Shown here: piece by piece, positions 22,888 to 33,866 of the stretch
Layout of the letters: the number at the start of each line of letters is the position of its first letter
How positions within the stretch are numbered: the stretch's first letter is position 1
Source of the DNA: Macrolepiota albuminosa
Taxonomy: Eukaryota > Basidiomycota > Agaricomycetes > Agaricales > Agaricaceae
Direction of reading: 5' to 3'
Assembly: GCA_027475525.1 (NCBI GenBank)
Contig: JAMWFC010000077.1
Span: 1 to 64,000, forward strand
Length of the DNA stretch: 64,000 nt
Notes under the pieces: generated by a model
Database searches by the model: none
Told to the model about the DNA's origin: nothing
Seen by the model: the letters and a program-made list of their open reading frames with translations, nothing else
Position numbers and translations under genes: made by a program

Positions 22888-23965
22888 TGCTGATAGGCTT
22901 CTGTTTAGACTAAGCACATCAAGGAACATTACAGGCCTACCAATACTTATCAATCTGACTCAAGCTACCTTCTTGGACTCAGGATATCTCTGGCTATTGC
23001 TTCTTAATGAAGGCTTCACTTAGTAGTCTCAACTATCATTTGTCATTTATTGACTTCAAAGACTCAGGACTTATGAAGAAATAACACTAGCATGACTATA
23101 GAACAGTGGCTTGACCAAACCCCAATCAATTCCAGAAGGGGATGGCATCAGGCGCTGCCATCTGTTGAGGCACTGCTATCAGAAATATAGGAATCAATGT
23201 TGATAGAACAAGATATACTAAAACCTGACACTTTGGCCTATTAGAATGAGGAATAATATTTAGTGTTGGAGATAGAACTTTTAGATTATGATGTCTCTTG
23301 AGGCTTTTCTGACTATATATCAGAATATTCTGGCCAATCAGACTTGTATTAAAAAGTGAGCAGACTCATATAATTTTAAGTAGTTTTAGAGTTGCTGCAG
23401 CCAATAGGCTGTAATGCTGTTGGTCACCATTATCCATGTGCTATCAGTTGCTATTGACAGGTTGCTGTTAGCCATAGCCACAAGAAGAGGTGCTAATTAG
23501 TAGTGCTGCAGATGGACATTTTCAAAATATGGTAGCACATAGTATAAAAAATAGCTACTGGACATGTAAATAGCAATGGATCAGAACTCAGTACCCTCAC
23601 CTCTCAAATCTCACTAGCTAGACTTGACCTTGTCAAAGAGTTAGGCACTAGCATTGTTTATATTGTCTTTTTTGTCTACAGTGCCAATAACAGGCACATT
23701 TATGTTGTGCTATTTCATTTTTCTGCCATACCTTTGTTAGAAGCATGGTGCTTACAGTTTGCTAGATAGCATCAGAAGTGCTATTTACTAGCACTTAGTC
23801 ACCTCTTATTATCTTGAGCACACTGGAACTCTGCCAGAACTCCTTGCACTTTATGCATGCCATACACTAGAGACAGCATTTTACTATATAGTGTCCAGTG
23901 TTCCCAATTACAGTTGGCATCATCACCATGTGAGATTACAGGTCAATAATATATCAGCTGTGACT
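22888..23965. repeat. Diverged 1.08 kb tandem repeat, unit 1
   Basis: It starts near GCTGATAGGCTTCTGTTTAG. It aligns over its length with 23993-25685, with many transition-type differences. The downstream unit carries an inserted LTR. No coding capacity was found. Confidence 0.75.
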
Positions 23966-24648
23966 CTAACTTACAGTCCTTAATATATTATGCTGATAAG
24001 CTTCTACTCAGGTTGAGCACATCAAAGGACACTATAGGCTTACCAACACTTGTTAGTCTGGAGACTCAAGTGACCTTCTTGGACCCAGGACATTTCTGGC
24101 TTTTGCTCCTCAATACAGGTTTTACTTAGCAATCCTAACTACCATTCACCAGCCTCTTATCATCCACTATTCATTGACTTAAAGGACTTAGAAGGCTCAG
24201 GACTCATAACACTAGCATGACAATGGGGAGGTGACTTTGACCAAACCCTGATCAATTCTGAAAGGGGCTAGCATTAGGTGCTGCCATTGGTCAAGGCACC
24301 TCAATCAGAAGTATAAAGAATTAATGATGACAGGACAGGATATACTAAAGCCTGACACTTTGATCTATTAGAAAGTGGTACAATGTTTAGTGCTGGAGTT
24401 AGCACTTACAGCATCTATTGAGGATTTTCTGACCATACTCTGAAGTAGCCTGGCCAATCAGACTTATATTGAGAAGTGAGCAGACTCATACAATTTTAAG
24501 TAGTTTTAGAGTTGCCATGGCCAATAGGATGTAACACTATTGGTTGCTATCACCCATGTGCTGCTGGTTGCCATTAGTTGTAATCATAAGGAGAGGCACT
24601 AATTGATAGTGCTGCAGATAGACTTATTTCCAAAATACAGTAGCACAT

Positions 24649-25246
24649 TGTAAGGGCAACCTCTGGAGGCTGTGGCTCAGTCACATTGCTGGCAGAGGGA
24701 GATCCAAAGTGTATTAGAGTATATACTGACAATATCATAATAACTACTCACCTGGCAGAGGGAGATCGGCAGAGGGAGATCCAAAGTGTATTAGAGTATA
24801 TACTGACAATATCATAATAACTACTCACCTGGCAGAGGGAGATCTAAAGAGAACAAGTCTAGGGATTCCCTATGCCAGGTTGGATGCTTCTGGGGCCGCC
24901 TCTGAAGCATAGGAAACAACTGTACAGTACAACAAAACCTTAAAAACTCAAAAATTGCCTAAATAAACAACTGTACAAACAAAGCAGGAAAACTCTGGAC
25001 TTTGGAAGTCAGAAAGGCAAACTCTGGCTTATATAAGCAGTCTAGAAGTGGTGCTTAAGGGCCCACACTTGTCTGAATGATAGCTAAAGAACCAGGGCAC
25101 CTCAAAGGCTGAGAATAGTACTAACAGATAGTGTTGAGAGAATAGAAATAACAAAAGGAGAAAATGATAGAAGAAATAAGGAATGAATGAAAGGAGAGTG
25201 AAGGAATAAGGAGTGAAAAAAGGAAGAAATGAGGAGTCCCCTGACA
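24649..25246 (+). mobile_element. Solo LTR with 5 bp target-site duplication
   Basis: A 598 bp sequence bounded by TGTAAGGG and CCTGACA is flanked by CACAT on both sides (24644-24648 and 25247-25251). The empty site is preserved in the tandem sister unit near 23536. It contains an extra block at about 24691-24844 with a perfect 77 bp tandem duplication. Without one 77 bp copy it is still longer than LTR copy 1. No internal region is present, so it is a solo LTR left by recombination. Confidence 0.9.
24691..24844. repeat. Perfect 77 bp tandem duplication (a)
   Basis: Bases 24691-24767 are repeated exactly at 24768-24844, inside the solo LTR. It has the same 77 bp period as three other duplications in this window. 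Confidence 0.95.
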
Positions 25247-26141
25247 CACATAGTATAAAAGATAGCTACTTAACATATAAATAACAACAACTCACAACCC
25301 TTTAGAACACAGTTGCACTCAGAGTTCAAATCTTGCTAGCTTGACTTGACTTTGTCACTAAGTTAGGTGCTAGCATTGTCTCCATTGTCTTCATCATCTA
25401 CAGTGTCTACAGTGGGCATATTTATGTTGCACTATTTCATCTTTCAGTTGTATCTTAGTTAGAATCGTGGCACTTATAGTTTGCTAGGTAGCATCTGGAG
25501 CACTATTTACTAGTGCATTGTCACATCTTATCAGTTTGAGCACACTGGGACCCTGTCAGAACTCCTCGCACTTTACGCATGCCAAGTACTGGAGACAGCA
25601 TTATACTATGTAGTGTCTAGCATTCCCAACCACAGTTGGCATCATCAATGCCTTATACTGTGATGACAGGCAGGTAATATATTACTCTTCCAGCATCTGG
25701 TGCTTAATCAACTTATTCATGTCTTAATGTAATTTAGTATCTGATTTGAATCATCTAAAATACAAACTGTTTATACTTCTATCTGAGTGCAACTTGTGTC
25801 TTTTAAAGCTTTAACTTTTAGCCAAAATTTTGTGTTTGGATTTTATTTCAGAGAGCACAGCTCCGGTGGGTACAGGTGGGTATCCGCCACCACCACGGGA
25901 GCACGTGCAAGTGCACCTGCCTTCCAGCCAAAAGCTTGTATTTCCTTTCCTTTCTTTTGTGGAAGCTGAGGCTACGTGCCACGCCAGATATCCCAGCGTG
26001 AGATAAGGCAGGTGACTAACAAAAGGGCTTTCCCATTTCCTTTAATGGTTATGCTATTTTATTGCGCCTAAGTACGATATGAAACTTTACTAGTTTCACC
26101 ACCTCCCTAGTTATAACTGATCTCTTTTGATTAACCCAGCC

Positions 26142-26340
26142 TTAATTGGGCTGACGATAAGTGACGATGTTGTGGGTGAGAGGTTGAGAGTTGGGTAGGA
26201 GTTGCTGAGTGGCTGAACGATTGAAACGGACTGAGTTAAGTGGTTGAACAGGTCAGCGCGTGTTTGCGGGAAAAGAATATGATTCTTTTGAGTCCGAAAG
26301 TTCTCGAGTCGACTGCCCAAAAAGAGGCCGAGACTCAAGC
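26142..26340 (-). repeat. Ngaro-like element, outer repeat B
   Basis: A 199 bp direct copy of 26795-26993, with one or two substitutions near its start. It forms the 3' end of the element on the minus strand. Confidence 0.9.
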
Positions 26341-26415
26341 TAACTACGAGGGACTAGTTAGGTAAGTGTGGAAGGATTGTAGTATGAAGTGAAATGAAAT
26401 AGGGACGGTGGGTGG

Positions 26416-26797
26416 GGGACGCAAAACGCGCGGTGTGGGCGTGAATTGATCTAATCGACGCGAAGACAGCGGGAACTGCGAGCGCAGTGTGAGACGACGG
26501 TGTATATGTTGTAAGTGGAAGAAAGAAGCTTACCTGCGAGCGCAGTGTGAGACGACGGTGTCATTCCTCTTTACGCTCGCAGGTATATAAGTGGTTGTAA
26601 ACAAAGGATAGGGAAATGTGAAATGTGAAGTGTGAATTATGAAATGTGATAGGTGAGGAGGTATCTAGGCACCAATTAACTTCGGGCAATCACACCCTCT
26701 TCACATTGCCCAATTATGAAATGTGATAGGTGAGGAGGTATCTAGGCACCAATTAACTTCGGGCAATCACACCCTCTTCACATTGCCCGATCTATTA
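26416..26797 (-). repeat. Ngaro-like element, internal repeat A
   Basis: A direct copy of 30771-31075. It is 382 bp versus 305 bp, and the difference is exactly the extra 77 bp copy at 26635-26788. It contains ACCTGCGAGCG facing CGCTCGCAGGT, an 11 bp inverted repeat. Confidence 0.9.
26635..26788. repeat. Perfect 77 bp tandem duplication (b)
   Basis: Bases 26635-26711 recur exactly at 26712-26788. The other A repeat of the same element (30771-31075) has a single copy. Confidence 0.95.
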
Positions 26798-26993
26798 ATT
26801 GGGCTGATGATAAGTGACGATGTTGTGGGTGAGAGGTTGAGAGTTGGGTAGGAGTTGCTGAGTGGCTGAACGATTGAAACGGACTGAGTTAAGTGGTTGA
26901 ACAGGTCAGCGCGTGTTTGCGGGAAAAGAATATGATTCTTTTGAGTCCGAAAGTTCTCGAGTCGACTGCCCAAAAAGAGGCCGAGACTCAAGC
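26795..26993 (-). repeat. Ngaro-like element, internal repeat B
   Basis: It directly follows the tyrosine recombinase stop codon (minus strand) and abuts internal repeat A, as in the B1-A2 junction of Ngaro/PAT elements. Confidence 0.9.
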
Positions 26994-28060
26994 CAGGGCT
27001 GTGTAATTACGAAGAGCCGGAGGTTCGAAAGGAATTAGGTGAGTATGGGCCATATGGAGAAGGGAGGAAAGGTGCAGTATTCGTCCGGGATCGTTTTCTA
27101 TGTAGAGTTTATAGCAGTCGCTGCGCCAGCGGCCGAGCAATTGGATTTCGTAGTCCGAATATCCCGCGGCTGCAGCTGCTGAGGCTGCTCCACGGCAGAA
27201 GCTGTGACCTGCGTAGAGACTAGGGTTGAACCCAGCAAGTGCGAGAGCCTCACGAATGGACTTGATGAAGTATGTGTACGTGAGGGCTTTGCCGTCGGGC
27301 TGTTCAAAGAGTGGGGCCGCACCACTACGTGGGAGTTCGTGGAAGAGGGACTTGAGCGCTGCAATCGGGCATGTGGGAAGGCCAGGTGCGGCAGAGATCA
27401 TGATGGTTGTGCCTCTGCGGAAGGGGTCAGTTTTGGAGGCGGGCAATGTGAGCTGAGCATGCGTGGCATTGTCGAAGCTGGGGAGGAATTGAACCGATTG
27501 CCGTGTCAGATTGAGGCTTGTGTTGAACTTGGTGCCCTTTCCTGTGGTGAACTCACCGCTGCGGAGGAGGCCCGAGTAAGCAAGGCAGCATGCGGCGTAT
27601 ATTGCTGTGTGGCCAGCCGTTGTCCCAGGTCTGAGTTGGGAGAGTAAGGCGGTGAGCACTGGGAGGGTAACTGGTTGCACAGGCTTGCGGTCACGTTCCC
27701 CATGGTACCGCTTGATGCCACGGATGAGTCGTTGGACAAGGGGAGACTCTGTGGCGTCGAATGGCAGGTTAGCATCGACATGGAGAGAGCGCACTGCAGA
27801 GAGGTATGCCTTGATTGTCTTTGGTTGCACCCGTCCTCCGAGGCTGGCAACCCAGGAAAGGACTGCGGGTTGTGAGGCAGGGAAGATGGAGCCGTCGGTG
27901 TTGTAGAAACCATGGAGCTGGACATAGTTGATGAATTGCCGCTGGCCTGATGAGTAAGTTTTCCTGGTGCCGGATGCGAGGCCATGCCAGAGATAGAACG
28001 CAACGGCTTGGGTGTGCTGCCGGTTATGTTCGTACCACCAAGCTGGAGGGTTTTCGAGGA
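26988..28060 (-). CDS. Retrotransposon tyrosine recombinase
   Basis: The integrase of the Ngaro-like element, which inserts circular cDNA by strand exchange through a tyrosine. The C-terminal catalytic set is visible: first Arg in GLLRSGEF, HxxR in GHSFCRGAA, then GRWRSDCYKLYIE with the nucleophile Tyr. The N-terminal SAM-like domain reads WYEHNRQHTQAVAFYLWHG and RKTYSSGQRQFINYVQLHG. These lie upstream of 27830 in the same frame, overlapping the tail of the RT frame in a different frame. No ATG is obvious at the start, so translation may depend on frameshifting, splicing or processing of a polyprotein. Uninterrupted to the TAA/TAG at 26988. Confidence 0.88.
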
Positions 28061-29788
28061 TGGCTTTTTGTTCAGTTGTGGCGCGATCTGGAACATTCGA
28101 GTGAATGCAAAACGAGAAGCAGCATCAGCAACTGAATTAGCAGAAGAAGAAAGCCAAGCAGAAGAAAATGAAAAATCGAGGCGGCAGGATAAGGCTATCA
28201 GGTGGCGGACAAGCTTCATCATTGATGGGGATCGGATGGTTGTGTCACGTATTGCGCTGAAGACTGCTTCGTTATCAACATGAAAGGTGATGTGGCAGCC
28301 CCGTATGAGGTCACCCCAGCAGAGGACTGCATAGAGCACTGCGAACATCTCCTTCACCTGTATGTGCTCACCACGGAGCCGTCGAGGACAGCGTGCAGCA
28401 AACCACCTTGTTTCGAAATGGCCACCCAGTCCCTTTTTTCCACTGGCATCTGTGAAGAAGTTGACGTTGCGGCGTGAGGGGGATATGAGGTGGATCCCAT
28501 TCCAGTAGGCAGCTACGCTGTGCCACCAGCAGATGTCGTAGAGTGCAGATTTAGAGATGTGTTTCCGAGTGAACTGTGAACTGCCATGGAATGTGGCAGC
28601 AAAGTCGTAGAGGCCTCTCAGGAAGGCTCTCGATGTTGGTATTACCTGCGACGTGAACTGTAAGAATCCTGTGAGTTCGTCGATCTCACGGTGCGTGCAA
28701 GTGCGGCGGTGGACCCACGATGATGTGAGGTTGCGGAGGTGATCGAGCTTCTCCCGCGGCAAGCGAATTTCCATTGCGATCGAGTCGAGCTCGAGCCCCA
28801 GGAACTCGATCGTAGTGCCTGGACCCACAACTTTTGATGGTTGAAAGGTCAGTCCCAGTTGAGAGCCAAGCTCGATTGCCCAGTGCAGTGCGTCGTCAAC
28901 AAATTTGGAGGAAGAGCTGGGGGGGAAGATGCCAAGAAAGTCGTCAAGATAGTGGCGGATGCGGGCTGGTATGTTGCGTTCAAGAATCCAGTGGAGTGCC
29001 TCTGAAAAGAGGTTGAAGACGTACGGTGCTGAGCGACAGCCGAAGCCGAGAACAATGTCATAATAGAGCTGTCCTAGCCATGTGAAACCTAGGAGTGGCC
29101 AATCCTCGACGCGCACTGGAATGTGGCGGAATGCAGACTCTAGGTCCAATTTGAGCATCAGGGACCCAGGGCCTGATGCGACGAGATCAGTTATGGTCCG
29201 ATCGACCATGTCGTAGACAATTGCTGCCTCCGAATCTGGAATTCCATCATTGACCGAGTCGCCCTCAGGCCACGACAGATGGTGAATTCGACGGATTTTG
29301 GAGGAGCGTTTGCGTGTGACTGCTCCGAGTGGCGAGGCATGAAAATTGGGGAAGGGAGGGGAGGGGAATGGGCCGTGTGTCCTCCCGCTGGCAGTCTGCA
29401 CAGCAATGTCTTCCGAGAGAGCGGCAATGGTTTGAGGATTTTCGAGCGCGGACTTGAGGTTTGTGCAGAATTGGGGCTTGGAACGGTCACCTGAGAATCC
29501 CAGGCTAGCGCCATGATGTATTATTTGGACTAACGTAGATACAAATGTGCGGTTGGGATAATCGCGTAAATAATAGGACCATGCCTCTTTGTTCAGCGTG
29601 GAGCGAATATACGGGAGGTGTGAGGAGTCATCGAGTGGGTAGTTGGAGCGTGGGTCTGTGTTGGGGCGCGGTGGGGGCAGAGGAAGGTGATTGGCAAGAG
29701 GAGTGAGTGGAATGAAGCTAAGAACAAGAGAAGTGTCGACCTGGGGTTGGCTCGGGCAAGTAGGCATGGTGGAGTGGAGGCTGCTCAC
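27760..29788 (-). CDS. Retrotransposon reverse transcriptase and RNase H
   Basis: The RT palm is recognisable by LKLDLESAFRHIPV, LPFGCR-type motif LGFGCRSAPYVFN, and the catalytic YLDDFL at about residue 280. The connecting region KLDHLRN...TGFLQFTSQVIP is DIRS-like. RNase H follows with NFFTDASG, QVKEMFAVLYAV and HVDNEAVFSAI, ending SVADAASR. The open frame runs on to 27506, but after the RNase H domain it is the wrong frame for the recombinase, so the functional end is probably near 28060-27760. It has no protease or classical integrase, as expected for this order. Confidence 0.9.
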
Positions 29789-29800
29789 CCTGCCTAGGGC

Positions 29801-30742
29801 CTAGTCCTTGTGGGAATGCCTACCGTGGTCAGCCTTGCCACAGGTGGAGCATGTATGGGGGCGGCCCCATGGGCATGGGGTGGTCAAGCACTTGCCGTCA
29901 TTGAACTTGCGGCAGACCTCGCTAGGGTTTGAGGGGCTGCGACCCGCACCGGGAGTTCTCGATGATTTGGCTGGGGTGGGCTTCCGATGCCCATATACGT
30001 GCTTGTCCAGGAGATCAGATGCAGGAGCTCCCCAGCCTGAGTAATTGCCTGCAGACATCTCAGCGCGACGCCGGTTGAAGAAGACTGAGTGATAGTCATA
30101 AACTGCTGACCACTCATAGATGGCGACTAGCTCGATGAGATGAGCCATGTATTGGTGAAAGACAAATGGCACGGTGTCCGTTTTAGGCAGGTGGAAGCCA
30201 AGAATGCTGAAGTAATGGTTTAAGGGGACGAGGACGGAGAAGGCGGTCTTGTACTCTTTTGCGGCACGATGACTAACTTCGAACTGGTTTGTTGTGCCAT
30301 TGAAGGTATATGCGGTGTCCTTGTCACGGTTTGTGGGATCCAACTTGTGGAGGTTGGCCGCTCGAAATTCATGTGTGATGATAGATACCAATACCGCCGC
30401 CTCGACATCGGGGAAACGCGCGCGAAGGGAAACGGGAGCAAGGGACGCACCGTTTGTCACCAGCACTGAGGGTACTGGTGGTATGAACTCGGTGGCCGGT
30501 GTAACAACTGGAGCGGCGGAGGCTGTGGCATTCGTTGTGGGGGCCAGCCTGGCGCTTATTTCGCTCATCATTTCAGTGAGGGTGCCGACCGAGGCGCTGA
30601 GAGCATTGAACACGTTGAGAGAAACTGTCGTGGATGGATCGCTCATGGGTGGTGTTGGGACTGGGACGCTGGAGGCTCGGAGGAAGCGACCGTCAGGAGC
30701 TCTAGGAGGCAGTCTTGAGGAGTTCCTGGAGGAACTGCTCAT
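29801..30742 (-). CDS. Retrotransposon Gag-like protein with zinc knuckle
   Basis: A 313-residue protein with a Ser/Pro-rich N-terminus, a central capsid-like region, and a C-terminal Cys/His cluster (CRKFNDGKC, CSTCGKADHGRH) that would bind RNA. It lies directly upstream of the RT frame and 29 bp inside repeat A. It is the first gene of the Ngaro-like element. Confidence 0.85.
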   Translation of the reverse strand: MSSSSRNSSRLPPRAPDGRFLRASSVPVPTPPMSDPSTTVSLNVFNALSASVGTLTEMMSEISARLAPTTNATASAAPVVTPATEFIPPVPSVLVTNGASLAPVSLRARFPDVEAAVLVSIITHEFRAANLHKLDPTNRDKDTAYTFNGTTNQFEVSHRAAKEYKTAFSVLVPLNHYFSILGFHLPKTDTVPFVFHQYMAHLIELVAIYEWSAVYDYHSVFFNRRRAEMSAGNYSGWGAPASDLLDKHVYGHRKPTPAKSSRTPGAGRSPSNPSEVCRKFNDGKCLTTPCPWGRPHTCSTCGKADHGRHSHKD

Positions 30743-30770
30743 GCACTGACGAAGGGACAGGTACGGACGC

Positions 30771-31075
30771 GGGACGCGAAACGCGCGGTGTGGGCGTGAA
30801 TTGATCTAATCGACGCGAAGACAGCGGGAACTGCGAGCGCAGTGTGAGACAACGGTGTATATGTTGTAAGTGGAAGAAAGAAGCTTACCTGCGAGCGCAG
30901 TGTGAGACGACGGTGTCATTCCTCTTTACGCTCGCAGGTATATAAGTGGTTGTAAACAAAGGATAGGGAAATGTGAAATGTGAAGTGTGAATTATGAAAT
31001 GTGATAGGTGAGGAGGTATCTAGGCACCAATTAACTTCGGGCAATCACACCCTCTTCACATTGCCCGATCTATTA
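30771..31075 (-). repeat. Ngaro-like element, outer repeat A
   Basis: The 5' terminal repeat of the element on the minus strand, presumably carrying its promoter. It ends about 74 bp before the start codon of the dihydrouridine synthase gene. Confidence 0.9.
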
Positions 31076-31148
31076 TTCGGGCCATGATAAGATCTGATTA
31101 GATAGCCAAGCAAAATCAATCTCAAAGCCATTCCAAAATTTGCACAAA

Positions 31149-33866
31149 ATGGACCATTCTTCTGGAACGGCGCCCGTTAAAGCAGAGTGCGTGAAACCTT
31201 CATGTCAAACCATGGAGACATCTCAGAGGTTGCTCAAGATATCTTCTTACTGCCAACGATGCTGTTAGTGTGCCAGACGATGATGCAACTGAAGGAATAA
31301 CGGCTCGTAGCGATAGAGAGGAGGACACTCGCATTGATGGTGACAATCGTAATTCCAGGTCGGGTCCAACGCGGGGGAAACTAACCAAGGAACAGAAGAA
31401 GGCCCAGCGTGGAGCAAACAAAGGTCGTAGGTTTGGAAAGATAAGAGACGAGCTAGACTTATGCTGGAGAGTCGCAAATGACTCAAATTGTGAACACGGT
31501 GCAGAGCAGTGCGTTTAATACCAATGTGGTTTCCCCAAACTCATTGCGCATTTGGCCATATAGATGTAGATTTTCGCATGATATCTTGCAGCAAAACAGC
31601 AAGATCTTCGCATACCTGACACTTTTGAGATATCAGATGCCCAGCCTATCGCACCAGACTTCACAACACTCACTAAAACTCATCCATTATACTCATCCGT
31701 TGACTTGAACACGACGTGCCCTATATTTGTAGAAACAGGAGAGTGCAGGTCTGTCTGGAAGCCTCACTAACGCTCTCTTTTAACTTGAGTATGATATACA
31801 GATATGGCTTCAAGTGCCGTTATCTCGGTGGTCATTTTCAGACGGATGCAAGCGGAAACCTGATTTTGATTACAGATGAGGAGAGGAAAGCGAGGACGGC
31901 GGTCTCTTCACAGGAACTGAACTTTATAGGGGGAGATGTTCAAAAACAATTACGATCTAAAAAGGTGCGTAATGTCTTATTCCTTTTTTTAGCTTTTGGG
32001 AAATAGATCGATTGAAACTTAGTACCCATTCCCCATTTCCGATGCATATCTACGAGAATTACAACAACTAAATGACGTAGAAACGCGTTCGAAACTGAAG
32101 GTAGACGGGGAAGCCATAGTTCTCACTGAACCGGAACAGAGAATGGATGTCGACACGACTTCTTCGGAAAACCCTACCGAGATGATTTTATCAACCACCG
32201 AAGAGTTGATAGAGAAGCGTAGTGGAGAGTCATCTACGTATACGTCGGATACACCAGATGTCCCTGTACGATTCGCGGAGAAGAAAAGGTTGCACTGGTC
32301 TGGCAAAACATGTGAGTAAGAGTAGACTCTATGATGAATTTTCTGACAATCCGATGCATCAGATCTTGCTCCTCTCACGACCGTTGGAAACTTGGTATAT
32401 TTCCATCATTGTAATTGCGACGATGTATACATTTTGACTGTTTTTGTAGCCTTTCCGGCAACTCTGTGTCAAATATGGTGCTGATATAACTTGTGGCGAA
32501 AGTAAGTGCAACCAAGCGATCCTAAGCGCATGAACATTGTTGACAGCTTTCACTAGTGGGTCTTGCGAACTCATTCCTCGCAGGCTCAAAAGAGGAGTGG
32601 TCGCTCGTCCGACGTCATCCTTCTGAAAAGATCTTTGGAGTTCAGGTCGCAGGGAATAAGCCCTCCACGCTCGTTCCAACTGCAGAAGTAATTGCCCAAG
32701 AACTTTCTGGTCATGTAGATTTCGTCGACCTCAACTGCGGTTGCCCCATAGATCTCGTGTTCAAGTCAGGCAGTGGCTCTGCTCGTGAGTAGTCCAGGCC
32801 CTTCTTGGTGCGTTGATTACTAATAAGAGTACACAGTTCTCGATACTCCTGGGAAGCTTGGAAGGATCCTTCTCGGCATGAATAAGGCTCTCGGAGAGAT
32901 TCCAGTCACAGTGAAATTTAGGACGGGCGTCAAGGACGGAAAGAACACGGCACATAAGACGATGCCTAAGGCTGCTGTAGAATGGGGTTCTAGCTGTATC
33001 ACAGTAGGTGATTACTACACTAAACTTGATCGATGCTACATACGATGCAGCTACATGGCCGAACTCGACAACAGCGCTATACACGCTTGGCAGACTGGGA
33101 CTACATTAAAGAATGTGTTGAGGCCGTTCGTGCACGGGAGGCTGAAGAGGATCGTATGTTTTGCGTTTTTACGCTGTTTCAATGCGCTTCTCATGATACT
33201 GCTACAGTGCCTCCAATACCCATTTTTGGTGGAGGAGATTGCTACTCATCTCAGGATTATTGGTCAAATGTCGAAAAAGCCAATGTCGATGGTGTAATGC
33301 TTGGGCGTGGAGCCTTAATTAAACCTTGGTTGTTCACCGAGGTCAAAGAGCGGCGGGAGTGGGACATTAGCGCTCGTGAACGCCTGGATCTTATCAAAAC
33401 GGTAAGCATTTCATTTCCCTCTTGTTGAACGGCTGCCTCATGGTCAGCTTTAACGCCCTGACAGTATGCTGAGTATGGAATAAAGTACGTTAACCACTTT
33501 CACCTAATACCGACTTCTGACACCTCTTGCCAGCCATTTCGGTTCTGATACCGCCGGTGTCAACACAACACGACGATATCTCTGCGAAGCTCTCTCATTT
33601 CAGTATCGATACATACCGATTGGGCTACTTGAACACCTTCCCGCTCGCATCAACGATCGTGCGCCAGCTTTTCGGGGACGTAATGAGCTAGGTGGGTATA
33701 TCGTTAAGATCATGTTCAATTTACTGACGAGCATGCAGAAACTCTATTGGCTAGTGGCAATAGCAGCGACTGGATCAAGATTTCAGAGATGTTTCTAGGT
33801 CCTGCGCCAGAGTCTTGGACATTCACTCCGAAACATAAGAGCAATGCCATCGAGAGCCAAGGTTAG
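31149..33866 (+). CDS. DUS3: tRNA-dihydrouridine(47) synthase, NAD(P)+-dependent (Dus3 family)
   Basis: A flavoenzyme that reduces uridine 47 of tRNAs. It starts [14 protein letters not shown] 40 bp intron (about 31227-31266) can join this to [10 protein letters not shown]. Two CCCH zinc fingers follow ([17 protein letters not shown], split by an intron at 31508, and [16 protein letters not shown]). The TIM-barrel domain has [23 protein letters not shown], the catalytic Cys in [42 protein letters not shown] and [15 protein letters not shown]. The C-terminus is intact to TAG at 33864-33866. One lesion: between SHD and [13 protein letters not shown] (about 31580) the frame slips by one base, so as read the protein would be truncated. 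For such a conserved gene a sequence error or a polymorphism is more likely than long-standing loss. Confidence 0.88.

Larger units (their letters stand above)
23993..25685. repeat. Diverged 1.08 kb tandem repeat, unit 2, interrupted by a solo LTR
   Basis: It matches unit 1 from GCTGATAAGCTTCTACTCAG onward. The uninterrupted unit-1 sequence GTAGCACATAGTATAAAA (about 23532) is split here by the LTR at 24649-25246, which shows the unit duplicated before the LTR inserted. Without the LTR and its extra target copy the unit is about 1.09 kb. Confidence 0.75.
20850..25750. mobile_element. CpG-depleted island of decayed repeats
   Basis: From about 20850 to 25750 the sequence is AT-rich and almost free of CpG. 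For example, no CG was seen from about 22500 to 23140. The flanking genes and the next retrotransposon are CpG-rich. TG and CA are abundant, as expected when methylated cytosines in transposons mutate to T. No open frame longer than about 100 codons shows a recognisable domain. The island contains the tandem array, LTR copies and 1.08 kb duplication listed separately. Nothing else here could be assigned. Confidence 0.8.
26142..31075 (-). mobile_element. Ngaro/PAT-like tyrosine-recombinase retrotransposon with split direct repeats
   Basis: Read on the minus strand the order is: repeat A (31075-30771), Gag (30742-29801), RT/RNase H (29788 onward), tyrosine recombinase (to 26988), repeat B (26993-26795), repeat A (26797-26416), repeat B (26340-26142). 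This A-genes-B-A-B arrangement is the split-direct-repeat structure known for Ngaro and PAT elements of the DIRS order, which are described from basidiomycetes. The two B copies are each 199 bp and nearly identical. The A copies are also nearly identical apart from a 77 bp duplication. All three coding frames are uninterrupted and CpG-rich, so insertion looks recent, in contrast to the decayed island beside it. Confidence 0.9.

Noticed and set aside
21436..25246. The two LTR copies as the ends of a single LTR retrotransposon
   Set aside because: The right copy has its own CACAT target duplication and a matching empty site in the neighbouring unit, and the DNA between them has no retrotransposon proteins.
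26111..26338. Minus-strand 75-codon frames in the B repeats as a small gene pair
   Set aside because: They are identical because they lie in the direct repeats of the Ngaro-like element, and have no independent support.
27204..30749. Plus-strand open frames inside the retrotransposon
   Set aside because: They are antisense shadows of the recombinase, RT and Gag frames.
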